This document shows, piece by piece, positions 34,696 to 47,400 of a stretch of DNA of 64,000 nt; the stretch's first letter is position 1, and the number at the start of each line of letters is the position of its first letter. The position numbers and the translations under genes were made by a program. This stretch comes from Mesodorylaimus sp. YZB2_4 (lineage: Eukaryota > Nematoda > Enoplea > Dorylaimida > Dorylaimidae): contig JASANH010000073.1 in NCBI GenBank assembly GCA_030248295.1, forward strand, positions 248,001 through 312,000, in the 5' to 3' direction. The notes below the pieces were generated by a model, which saw nothing but the letters and a program-made list of their open reading frames with translations, was not told the DNA's origin and made no database searches.

Positions 34696-34740
34696 GTATC
34701 ACAGTCAGGGACTGTATCACAGTTGGGGCTATCACAGGTA
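34696..34740. repeat. 18-bp satellite, right remnant
   Basis: TATCACAGTCAGGGACTG then TATCACAGTTGGGG immediately follows the LINE tail; it is the continuation of the array at 32948-33372. Confidence 0.85.
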
Positions 34741-35494
34741 CGTGGTATATCAGTTAGGAACCTAATAATAGTAATCACAGTTAGGGGCGTCCACTCCCGA
34801 GCAATTTTTCATTCGTTATCACCCTCGTCCACCGAAGGGCCACTCCTTTTTCAAGAGAATGTGCGTAAGCGAGACACCTATGCCAAAAAAAGTGATTTCG
34901 CAAAGGAGTTTCTAGCACAAAATACTAGAAATTTCAAGCTATCAGAATAGCATCAGCATAAAACAAAATTAGTAGCGACCATGCTCACATTCTCGAAAAA
35001 CCACTTCAATTGCACTTCAGTCACTCGCAGGCAACTTGCTACGAGCAAGTATCAGCAGCCGCCAACATCACTATGCCGCATCAGCAATCATCTTCCCTCC
35101 CAACACCATCGTTTTTGAATAGTCCACAGGCTTCTCTGCGCGACAGAGCATGCATGGTTACAAGTCGCTGCATCAGAGATCCCGAAAACGAGGGGTGGTT
35201 TGCAGAAGGCAGCATAGCTTAGGTCACCCAGGCCACTTGCCAGGACTGTGTTTCCCATGTGGAACTGACCTCTTTTCTCTATTTCATTCCCGCAATCAGA
35301 GTCTCCTGCGTAACAGAGTCACCAAGCCTGATACAAGGTGCAGCAAATTTGAATTACCACCTTTTTGATGTAAGCAGTTGATGACGTTATGTGTTTGGAA
35401 CACATGGAATACAGTTTCCGCTGGCAAAATGGATTCGTTTTGGTCGTTATACATCTAATTTATGGCGTGATTTGTATTCCTAAAAATTAAAATA
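34741..35494. other. 5' flank of DOP1
   Basis: No TATA box evident. A degenerate end of the CCCGC-end family (AAATTTGAATTACCACC, then AGCAGTTGATGACG) lies at 35345-35385. Confidence 0.45.
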
Positions 35495-38400
35495 ATGAAT
35501 ACTCTTTCGGGAAGTCAAATATTCAAATCTAACGAAAAATCGAAACTGACGGAATCGGGCGAACAAGCATTTTATCAAAATGATCCAAAATATCGTCAAT
35601 ATGCTGCCGCAGTGGAAAAAGCATTGAAAAGTTTCGAATATACGAGCGAATGGGCTGATTTGATTTCGGCGCTCGGGAAGTTGAATAAGGTTCGTTTTTT
35701 TTTTAAATTTTTCGTGGGTATGAGCGTTGTTTTTTTACAAACCCAATACACCACAGTTAAGAGCATAAGAACGAAATGATGTTTTTTGGAGGTCCGTGAT
35801 AGCGAGGACATGAAAAAAACTGCGGCTGGTACTTTACCTCGTGCTTAAAAGATAGAAAATAGAAAAGATGAGAAAGGAACTTGAAATGTTGATATGGAAA
35901 TTACGACAGAAAATCGATTCTTAGGGCGACTGCGACAGGCCTGTTGACGTGAGTGTTGACGCTGATGGTACTGGGGTTCGAATCCTGGTCATGGCAAAAT
36001 GTTTGTGTGTCTAAACCTCTGATATTCTGTGAAAATGTCCTGGACCAAGACCTGTTGATCTGACCTGAGCGCTGACGCTGATGTTACTGGGTTCAGGGTT
36101 CGAATCCTGGTCAAAGCAAAACTTTTGTGTCGTAAGTTTTGATATTTTCTGATTACGTAAGAAATATCCTGGTCATAGCCAATATTTGCTTACCTGAGTG
36201 TTGATGCTGATGGTACTGCGGTCAGCACGCTCAAGGCCATCTCAGAGTCGTGCGGTGGTTCGAATCCTGGTCGAGGCAAAATTTTTGTGTCTCATCTTTG
36301 ACATCCCCTGGTTACCTGAGCGTTGTCAAAGTGCGATCAGTTGAATTTGTTTCAGCTAATCCAAACCCATTCCAAATACGGATGCATTCCGAAATCGGTG
36401 ACCGTATCGAAGCGATTATCCCAGTGCATGCATCCGGCGCTTCCGTTCGGGGTCCATTTGAAAGCGTTGGAATGTTACAAACAAATTTTCGATGCATTGG
36501 GCACCGTGAACCTCGGCCGTGATCTGTGTATGTACTCGATCGGTCTGTTCCCCCTCTACGCCAATGCCACAATCAATGTTCGTCGTTCGTTGTTGGAACT
36601 GTACGAAAAGTATTTCGTGGCCTTAGGACCCTTGTTGAAACCCGCTTTGATCGGTTTCTTGAATGGATTACTGCCCGGATTAGAAGAAGGGTCAGAATTC
36701 TATGATCGATTGATCGATTTATTGAACCAAATTCACGCTGGCGTCGGCTCCATATATTTCTATGCCTGCTTGTGGGAATGCGTCTATTGTACGCCCACCG
36801 TTCGACTGCCGGCCTTGCTTTACGCCTGCTCTCAACTCGACCGAAAACGATCCGTCGATGATCAGCTACATATCGTAGGAGCCTCCATCGATCGAATGGT
36901 AAACCACTTGAAATTGAGTTCTCCCTATGCTACTCTAACTTACCCGGGGCCTGTTACTTGAAGGTCAGTCCCGAGATGTGTTTTTTGAAATTCCCGCGTA
37001 AATGACATACAGCACTTCATGACAAAAGCCAGAGACGGCTGCTACAGGCTAGCGTTCGTTCGGGATTACTTTTTCCGGGATCAGGATCGGGATTGTAAGA
37101 TGTTTTTCATAGCAATACCTGCAACCTGCCCCAAGTAGCCGGCTAATAAAAAGCCAAAGATTCCCTTTCCTTGCAGTATTTATCATTGAATTCAAAATCA
37201 GGCAAGCGAAAACAGCGGAGAATCCGTTACAAATCAGCAAGCAAATCCTTCTCTATCGATTTAATCATCCGCCATAGTCTCGATGTTTCCCTTCTGAAAC
37301 AGTCTAATCGCCATGACCATGTGAGTCAGTGCCGATCAGACTGTTGTCAGCTTACGCAGCAGCTGATGATGGCCCACCATCGTGACTGAACAGGCAATGG
37401 AACATGCTGGCTGATGCCATATCCAACTGCGCGCAGATTGTATTTCAAAAAAAGCAGGTTGTGCATTTTGTGGTATTAGTTTTATGCGATCATGACATTC
37501 TCCTCCATACACCAATCCCCCTGGTGCAAGAAAAGCATTTTATCTCCACAATATTCTCCCGAATCCCGACCACTTTTTTTCGGAATCGGGATCGGGTTTG
37601 GGAGGCCCAATCCCGACCAGGATCGGGATCCCGAACGAACGCTGCTACAGGCGCTGATTTTTGTAAAAGAAAGTCCACTGAGCGGTGTAGTACATGCCTA
37701 GCTAATCAGGGTGTACGGCCGCTGCGGCGATTGGCGTTTTGGCGCCGTTCTATTCGGCTGCGCTTTTTTGGAGCCAATCACCTTGGCGCTGCGTGTTTTT
37801 GGCGCCAGTCGTTACTGCCGCTCTGTCAAGCGCCGGCCGACTGAGCTTCTCGTGTTTTGGCAATCCTATTATTCGGCGAAATGCTTTTGACAAGTGGGAA
37901 GGTTTCGTGTGGAAGCGCCATAATTTTTAGCGTCTTTTGTGACAGCGATTCCCGCATTAGGCTTGATTTTTTCTTGGCTGCTCATCGAAGATATGCGTGG
38001 TCAGATGAAATGCGTATCATTTGTTCCTAAAGCTCTTTCAAGTCGTGCAAGTTTTGTATTTGTTGCGTCTACGTGCATACTGATCTGATATTATTCCAAT
38101 TATTTCATTTTATTGAGCCTTAGTGGATTGAAAACACGCCATGGACGATGTAAAACGTTTACAGATGTAGTATCAACTTCGTGCTAGCCAAATTGTGTAT
38201 CGAAATATCGCTCCTTCATTCTCGCATTGTTCTGCTTCGAAGATGGTTTGAAAGACTGGAAACAGATGTGACGCAGTTTTTGCAGATTCATGTGCAATTT
38301 GCAGTGCCAGTATGATTGATTTTAATTTTGTCTTGTATGTCAACAGATCGCGTTCTTAAACTCTTTACTATTCACACCCCACCTATCTTTAATTTCTTAT

Positions 38401-41400
38401 GTACAGCTAACTGTCGCATTTTCGAATCGTTTTTTACTGATTGTTTTGAATATTTTCCTAGTTTTACGAAGATGGTGATGATTCCAGTAATAAACATGGA
38501 GCATATAAGCGAGTCACTTCGTAAAAAATCACTGATAAGAAGCATGGTTAAAAACGAAAAGGCTTTAGTGCCTGTAACCTGTTTTGTTTGAGAATGTACA
38601 CACCCTTCTTGTAGTGCCGCGTGTTCATTTCCTAAGAAAACATAATTAGCAAAGAACAAAGTTAGCAACATTCACACTCGACATTGCTGGTTCTTTTACA
38701 ACAGCGACGTGGCTGAGTTTGCATAAGAGTGAGAGCACGGTTTCGTGCCGAATAAAAGCCCTTTCTGATCAAGGCGCCAAAATTTGTACATTTCTAAAAA
38801 AGTAACAGCCAAATCGGCTGGCGCTCCATGAGTCGACGTCAAATCCTTACGCGCTCAATATACATGGCGCTATTTTGGCGGACACCAAATTGGCGCAGCC
38901 AAAATGCATGGCGCCAAAATGGCCAAAATCATACCAGCCGTTGACCTTATCAGCGCCAGTAGCAGTAATCTCCAGCTTTTTTCGTAAAGTGCTGTACGTC
39001 ATTTACGCTGGAATTTCAAAAACCGCACATCTCGAGTCTGATCTTTAAGTAACAGAGCCCAGGGTAACCGACAATAGGTCAAAGTCAAATCTGTCAAATA
39101 ATTTTAAATTTTGGGCGGGAAAATTTGAATTTAAATGTATCAGCAAAGATTGAAATAAAAATATTGAGCATGGTGTGCGTATCAATTGCAGGTGGACGCC
39201 TTGTGCGCCGCTGGCGGTGATAGCAACGTGTTGGTACAACGTCAACTATTGGATTTCGTCAATGCAGCTTTCCCATTAAACAGTCACAATCTACTTCGTT
39301 CCGATCTGATACGATTGGTCGAGAATTCCCTATTCGTTGTCTTAAAACGTGATATGTCGTTGAATCGACGTTTATATTCGTGGTTAGTCGGATCGAAAAA
39401 TGAAATTGAATATTTCGAAAATATTACAAAACCGTTGGTGGTTGAAGCGGTTTTAAGACTAATCGAGGCATCGAAAAAAGAAGAAAAAAGTGAGGCGACG
39501 AAAGATATTCGGACTAAATTATTCCGTTTATTGCTTTATCTTCTCGATCGACCCGATGTTGGACGACCATTGGTTTTGCAATTGTTGTCACCACTGCTTT
39601 TGGATTTGGTAAGCGATGCTGATGTGGATACGTCCTCGTTGGAGAATTCGTTGAAAGTTCTCGGTTTGTTGATGGACGCCTTGAAACCGGGTTTCATATG
39701 GGAATATTTGAATGAAAAGATCAAACCGTTAGTTAATGAATGTTTATCGAGTAATGGAGAGAAAATGATGACCGCGTCGGCAAGATTAGTCGGATATTTG
39801 GATGTGGTCGACTTGTTTTTGGCCAATAAGGATCTGGTAAGAGTCGTAGTACACTATTCGGATATGTTGTACCACGGGGGTTACAGTATGGCCTGTTGCC
39901 TGCACATCTCAGTCAAAAGCGCGCCAAGTGCGTACAATTCAACTTTCTCCAAAAATCTGAGATCTGAGCGAAAAGTACTTTGTTTTACTCTGATCCGCAA
40001 AATACTACAGATCTAATATACTGTTTTTTAAATGTGAAAATTGAATTTTTAGAGGTAGTTGAATTTCACGCACTTCGCTCGCTTCTGACTGTGATGCTCA
40101 GGCACCAGGTCATACTGTAATCGCTGGTTTCCCATAGGTGCTTCTGCAGACTTTTTTGCGGAAATTAGTTAAAAATGTGGGAGATCTGGCTAGCTAGAGT
40201 TGCTGAGGGCGTACCTTTCGCACTCAGTAACTGGCTTCTGCCAGTTGACGATTGTCCCATCCTCGCTGGCCAAAGTCCGTAAAACACGCAGTTTCTTGCG
40301 GATTTCGCGAAAAAGCGGGATTGGGGACCAAAGTGAAAAAGCGCCCCATTTAGTTGCTAATAGTTCTAGTACCAAAATGGAAGAAAAGTGCAAACATATG
40401 TAGTGTTTTCGTTATCGTTGATCTCAAATATCGTCGGCGAATGCAGTATTTTTATTTCAAGTCAAGCAGAAAGCAACGGTTGCGTTTTAAATAATCTTGA
40501 GGAGACTCAGAGGTGATCTTGTCAGCGACAATTTTAAAGAAAAAAATTCGCTTTGTTGACTAGTTGTCTTTATTTTTCCGTATGCTTTATTTTTAATTTT
40601 CCTAAATTTTTTTCATTTAATTTAGAAAATTTAAGAAAAATCGAGCCTTGCAATTATATCCACTCGATAGAGCACATTTTTCCCTACAGAATTGTCGCTG
40701 ACATCGACTTGGGTTATTGGTGAAAATTTCGAGTAAAATCGCCCGAAAGCGGCGACTCCTTAAATTTGGCGCAAACTTGCCTTTCGTACGACAAGTGAGC
40801 GAGCGACATTTTTAAGTAGGCCCTAAGAGACTGAGAAAAAGTTAGTTTCTGCTGTTTCTTTTTTGAATAAGCGCCCAATTGTAGTGGAGTTCACTCAAGC
40901 CTTTCGAAGTGGTTTTTTTGCTCCTCCGCCACTTTTGGGATAATTTTTCTCCAAATTCTTAGCGAAACGAGAGTTCATGTCAGCGGCAGTTTTGTAGCGA
41001 AAATTTTGCTCTGTAGACTAGCTGTCTTTGTTTTGCTTTTACTGCATTTAGTACGCTTCCATTTAAAATTTTTTACTTTGAATTGAGAAAATTTTTGACC
41101 ATTACGAATTAAATAATACGATTTGATAATCGAAAATAACGAAAAATCTTTGATAAAAACTGAAAAACGAAAAATCATGCATCGGAATTATATCTGCTTG
41201 ATAGAGCACATTTTTCTCTATCAAATCGTCGCTGACATCAAATTGGGTGATTGGTGAAAATTTCGAGCAAAATCGCTCGAAAAATAGCAACTCAGCGAAT
41301 TTGGCGCACAGACAGGCGAGCGTCCAGCACTCGGCTCTAACGAGCAAGGTGGGCTTCCTTCCTAAAATTTGTTGTATCTGTCCCTTCGTTAGTTTTTGCA

Positions 41401-44400
41401 TGTCTTATCTCTTTTGTATCTTATCTTAGTCACGGCTAGTCTAACGCATTCTTGTTTGCAGCTTTGTCGGATCGAAAAAAGCGTGTTTTTGTTAGCCTAG
41501 TCGCCTAATGCGTGTGGCATGGGAAACCCACCCTGTTCGTTTGTGCCGCGTGCGAACAACTATTATTAGGCCATGAAAATCGTAGCGATTATAGTAATCT
41601 GCTATCCTGCGCATCACAGTCAAAAGGGCGCGAAGCGCTTGCAATTTAAATTTCTTTACAAAAATGGATTTTCACGTTTAAAAATATGGGCATATCGGAT
41701 GTGAAGAAAACGGAGTATACTAACCTTGTCTTCTATGGGGACTTCATATCACAGCATACTCACCTCCAGCCCCCCCAGGTGTTATAACTTTAAACAGAAT
41801 GCACGCTCTAGAATCGATATCGGAATTTGAGAACAGAGCATGATATTCAGATTTAGCACCTACATATGATAGGGGTGGCCAAAAGTCTGACCGGTATCTC
41901 AATGATTTGAGAATTCGAAATTGCCATTTCCTAATGGAATTTAAATTTCTTTGCAATAGAATTTCTACTTTTTGGTATGTGCTGGGGGTCGAGTACTTTG
42001 GCTTTCCCCACTAAAATGTGGGTGCTGAATCTGAATATGAGACTCTTTCTTGTACGGTGCTCTTCATCAAGAATAGTTGAGAAACTGAATGAAAAACATA
42101 TCGTGAGCGGGAATCGAACCCGCACCCCTGAGGTTACTAATCCGATGAACCGACCGCATTATGCCACCGTTTACTGTTTTCTGTTTTAAGCTTAGCCATA
42201 GCGATAATAATGGTCAGCATACGGGCGAATTCCTTGTGCATTTGTTGAATCATATCGCATTGGCTCGATCGAATTATTCGCAATGCGATATTGAACAAAT
42301 AAGATTGGCTAAACGATATTTGGAGACGACGATAGGTTTGTTGAATGCAGTGCAACGTATTTCGCCTCCTATCGATTTATCGTCGTTGGTCGAACGTTTG
42401 GAAAAGAAAGCGGCCAAAATTGAATCGATTGGACTAATCGATAGTCAAGTGTGCTTCGAAACGTGTCGACGATCGGCGGCATCGATGCTGAGTGCTGTGG
42501 CTGGTATGTTCAGTGATGGGACACCCGATGAACACTCCATCGAACTGTTGACCACGTTGGCCTCTTTGTTAAACTTATTGGCCGATTTGCCCATATATGC
42601 CGTCTTGGAATTCGCAGGTACGTCATACTTTATTCATGGCCAAGCACTCGAGGGCACATATTTGACAATCACTTCCTTGGGCGGGAGTCGAACCCTCCGC
42701 TGTAAGGGCACACTGAGTGAGAGGCAGACGCCTTGACCCGCTAGACCGCGACCCGGGCGGTATGGGTCTCGCTCACTCTCCCCCCACTCGCCATGGCACG
42801 AGGTTACGCACATGGCCGAGGGCCGGATGTCAAACCCACCAGGCCGCGGGATGGGTTCGATGGGCTTGTTTGTTTGAAACTGATTGGCAAATGTGTTGTT
42901 TCAGATGTGAAACAGGAGACTTGGTCGACTTGGGTCGGTGACCTGTGTCGATTATGTTTCACTCGTCACTTCGAAGCGCAACGGCAAGCAGTGGAAATAT
43001 TGTTGCATATGTTCGCTTTGTGGAAATCGATCGTTGAACAACGACGAATGGCCCTCGAATCGTTTCATTGTCGACGCACGAGTGAGAAACCGTCAGTTTT
43101 CTTGAAACCGTTATTGCCGGAAAAATGCGTTTTGGAATGTGATTTTTTTAAGGTATGTAAAAGATTGGATTAGGCCGGCATCGTTTGATCCATTCTTGAG
43201 CCTGGATCCTGATCTAATCTTGCCGATCTGTGCCTAATTGGTTCGGGGAAGCAGAGCCATGCTGTGGATCGATCGAATCGGGAACTTTGAACTCCCGCCA
43301 AAATTTTCAGGGCTGATCGTTTCAGCAGTGGCAGTGAACACCTGGGTCGGAACTGACATCAAGTCTCTCCCCACCCCTTAAAAGGGATACAGGAGAACAA
43401 AGCAGCGCCAAGTGGCATTTCATTTTGATTTTGGTAGAAAAATGGTGACTCTTCGTCATTGTAGTTTGCCACGCATAATCCTAGCAGATAATGTGTAGAA
43501 AATTTGAATTGCCTAACCAGCTGGAAAACCTGGCGAAGTCAGGGAATCTGAGATGTGCTGGAAGTGGTTTTTTTGACAGAAGTTGATGGGATTTCGGAAC
43601 TGAAATTAGGGAAACTGCACTCGAGATTTCAAATTTCGAATTACCCGCCTTTTCGATGTACCTGCCGATCACGCTGGAAATAAGTGAATCAGTTGAAATT
43701 GGTTCAGTAGCGCTGAGGCTCCCATTCCTTGTGTGAACCTTGTGCTGGGGTCGGATCGGATCCTGAGGCCGGATCGGTCGATGCTTACTTAAAAATGTTA
43801 ATTCGTTAAATTTTTTTTGACTATTGGAATTTGTCCAACAGTTTCTTAATGAGTTGTTTCAATTGAAACTTTTGAATAATTTTGGGTTTTTTTGACAGAA
43901 GTTGGCCGACAGTTTGTGGGAACGATTGGACGCCTCGACGCCCGAGTACCACGATGAGGCGTGTCGACTGTTCCTTCTCTTGCACAGCATCCTATGGGAG
44001 GCTGGACAAGATGGCTATGGCCATAGTGTCTGCGTGCAACTGGCCTTGGAGAAGATGACCAGCGGCGATTCGGTGAGTGTCTTTTCTTGGGGGGGGGGGG
44101 ACGAGCAAACCGATCAACGCATCGTATCTTGGCGGGCTGGGAGCCTAAGTGCGGCTGCGGTGGTGCAAGTGATTAGGCCAGCGTCTGCTCAGCTGAGTGG
44201 TCCTGGGTTCCGGGTGTAAATCATGCTGACTTTGCACGCCAGGCTGTGGGTAACTTTTCCTGTACTGCCGAGTCGAGGTGACGCTAGTGACAGGCTTATC
44301 GCTAGTTGTCCAGGCGTGACAGGCTTCATAGGCCATTAGCTACCATCTGAGGAAACCAGGGTCCAGTCCAGGACGCCATCATGCAGAGGTCTCGTCCATT

Positions 44401-47400
44401 CCTAGGAAAATAAAGCAGGGAAGCTGCTATGGCTGTATGCCAACGCCTTGTACAAACTATTCGCAAAATTTAAATTTCCCGCGCTTTTTTTATGTTGGTA
44501 GGGGTCGTTTTCCCAGGTGGCCTAGTGCTGGTGCTACCTCACGATCAAGTGCTGTGTGCATACTGGACTAGAATGACAAGAAGATACCGCAAATAACTAA
44601 CTTGGCTATCACACAATAATAGTACTCAAGACTAGTGCGGGTTCAATTCCTGGTCGGTGCTGGTGGTTTGTACATTGGTTTTATTTCTTGATTCTAATCT
44701 GAGCTATATTTGTTTCATCTAAAAATACAGCGCGCAGTAGACTCGTGGTAAACAGATTGTGGTGGCTACATTCAAGATTTTAAACCTGCGCATTTTCGAA
44801 ATGCGCGGGAAATTCAAATTTCGGTGTTGTTAGGCTCCATGTTGATCGGTTTCGTCGTCGTGAGTTTGGCTGACTTGAAATAACCATTTGGTTTAGGAGA
44901 TATTAAATAACTGTGCATTTTAGGTATCGCAGGCGGAATGTGCTAGGCGGTTTTGTGTTTTGTGGTCGTTGGGTCGTCGTTATTTGGCCAATTCATTTCT
45001 GCCCGGATATCCGTGTCGACCTCTTATAAGGTATGTGCCCACGCCGGGTCACCTGTCCTCGGCAACGGGGAGCCTATTTCCAAATGTAGCGCCTAGTAGA
45101 TACATTTTCCCGCAAAAATTTGAATTTTAAAATAGAGGGAAATTCAAAAATGTAGTTCAGTCCTCGCCTGCTGGTAATAGACCTAACCTTGTCTGCCTGT
45201 AGTATGTGCAGGATGGACTAAAAATATGGCGAACTTTTTAAGTTTTTGGCGCGAAATGATGGTTTGAAAATGGATAATGAGTGATTGGTAATTTGTAGGC
45301 CCGCCTTGTTATTACTGGACAATTTGCAATCGAATTCTGCGCTGGGTCAGTTGGCCCATTGTTGGTACGACGATTGTTTGGACCGGGGCGATTTGCCCAC
45401 GCTTTTGCACGCTTTCTGCACATCGTTGGCGCAATCGACGACGGCTCGACTGTCCGTGCAGAGTGTCAAAGTGGTATTAATAAGTTCGCAGCAGGACGAC
45501 GAGGCGACGACGGTGGCTTACAGACTGGATTCGTATTCGAAGGGGGCCTTGTATCATCGGATGAATCACCAGATTAGAAATCTGCCCGATGTCACCATGT
45601 TGGAGTAAGGCCAGTCATAGGGTAGTGTTTTGTGGATTGGGCCTCCACGGCACTCGCAACACATATTGCCTGGCAGTCCTGACATGATAAGCAAGGCCTT
45701 TCCTGAGTGTGTCGTCCAGCATCGGCTGATCCGAGGGGTGATCCAACCGCTGGATCAGCCGGATTGGCGACTGAAATTTTTCGCTCTGTATCTGCTGGAG
45801 AATGATAGGGTGTGGAGTACGATGATGAGAAAATCCCGTTTTTTTCTCACAAATCAGCATTCAGTCCCACTTTAGGCCCAGCATCGACCGGTTCGAGCCA
45901 AGGCCTTGATCCTGATCCCGATCCGATCCAGGGTCCGGATCAGCCCGATCCGACCCAGGGTCCGGATCAGCCCGATCCGACCCAGGGTCCGGATCAGCCC
46001 GATCCGACCCAGGGTCCGGATCAGCCCGATCCGACCCAGGGTCCGGATCAGCCCGATCCGATCCGGCCGATCCGCTTCAAAAAATAGAAGATAGATGGGG
46101 ATGACGTGTTTGGCACTGAGGCCTCACCAACCTGCCATGCTTCCTCGCTCGTCACCACTCCAAAAGACATAAGAGAGCTAAGCAGCGCCTAAAGCGGGAT
46201 TACGTGCTGATTTGAGAGAAAAAACCAAGATTTTTTCGTTATAGTTTGTCACATTTTATCATTTCCCAGCTGAGGAAGCGCAAAAAATATTAGTTGCCGA
46301 TCCGGCCGATCCAGCAGTTGGATCGGATCGGGAACTGATCAACCCTTCGGATCGGCCGATCGGTCGATGCTGCCTGTAGGCTCTGCTTATCTTTCCTGTG
46401 TTTTTTGGACTGACAGAGAGTGACAGCGAGGAAACAGAGCGGGTCGGTGAGGACTCGGTGCCAAGTACGTCATCCCCATCTAAAATATTTTGAAGCGGAT
46501 CGGCTGGATTGGATCGGGATCTGGATCGGGATCGGGGTCCAGGCCTTGGGTCGGATCGATCGATGCTGGACAGTGTCTCCACACGAGGGCATCCTGTGCC
46601 AAGATGGTCTTGGGCGACAAGGATCCTCGCCGACTGGTGGTAGAGAACGAGTTTCCTGATTCTCTACTCGTTCGGTTCTCTGTTCTCCTGTAGCGTTCGT
46701 TCGGGATCGAGATCGGGACTCGCTCAATCCCGACTGGGATCGGGATTTTAAGATATGTAGCGTTTTTCATAGCAATACCTGCAACCTACCCCAAGTAGCC
46801 GGCTAATAAAAAGCCAAAGATTTCCTTTCCTTGCAGTATTTATCATTGAATTAAAAATCAGGCAAGCGAAAACAGCGGAGAATCCTTTACAAATTAGCAA
46901 GCAAATCCTTCTCTATCGTTACAATCATCCGCCACAGTCTCGATGTTTCCCCTTCTGAAACATTCTAATCGCCATGACCATATGAGTCAGTGCCGATCAG
47001 ACTGTTGTCAGCTTACGCAGCAGCTGATGATGGCCCACCATCGTGACTGGACAGGCAACTGAACATGCTGGCCGATGCCATATCCAACTGCGCGCAGATT
47101 ATTTCAAAAAAAGCAGGACTTGTGCATTTTCTGGGAGTAGATTTATTCGATCATGACATTCTCGCCCATACACCAATCCCCCTGTTGCAATAAAAGCATT
47201 TTATCTCCACAACATTCTCCCAAATCCGGGATCAGGATCGGGTTCAGGTGGGCCAATGCCGACCGGGATTGGGATCGGGATCCCGAACGAACGCTACTCT
47301 CCTGGCTCCGGGCGACTAACTCCAGAGTCAGGACTGATCCTCGGGTGAGTCGCCCAGAGCCAGGTGTGCGAAGCCAGCGACAGACTTACAGTACTAAATC

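Noticed and set aside
45906-46094. DQPDPTQGP repeat protein
   Set aside because: 27-bp tandem repeat within a DOP1 intron; no start, splice or conservation support.
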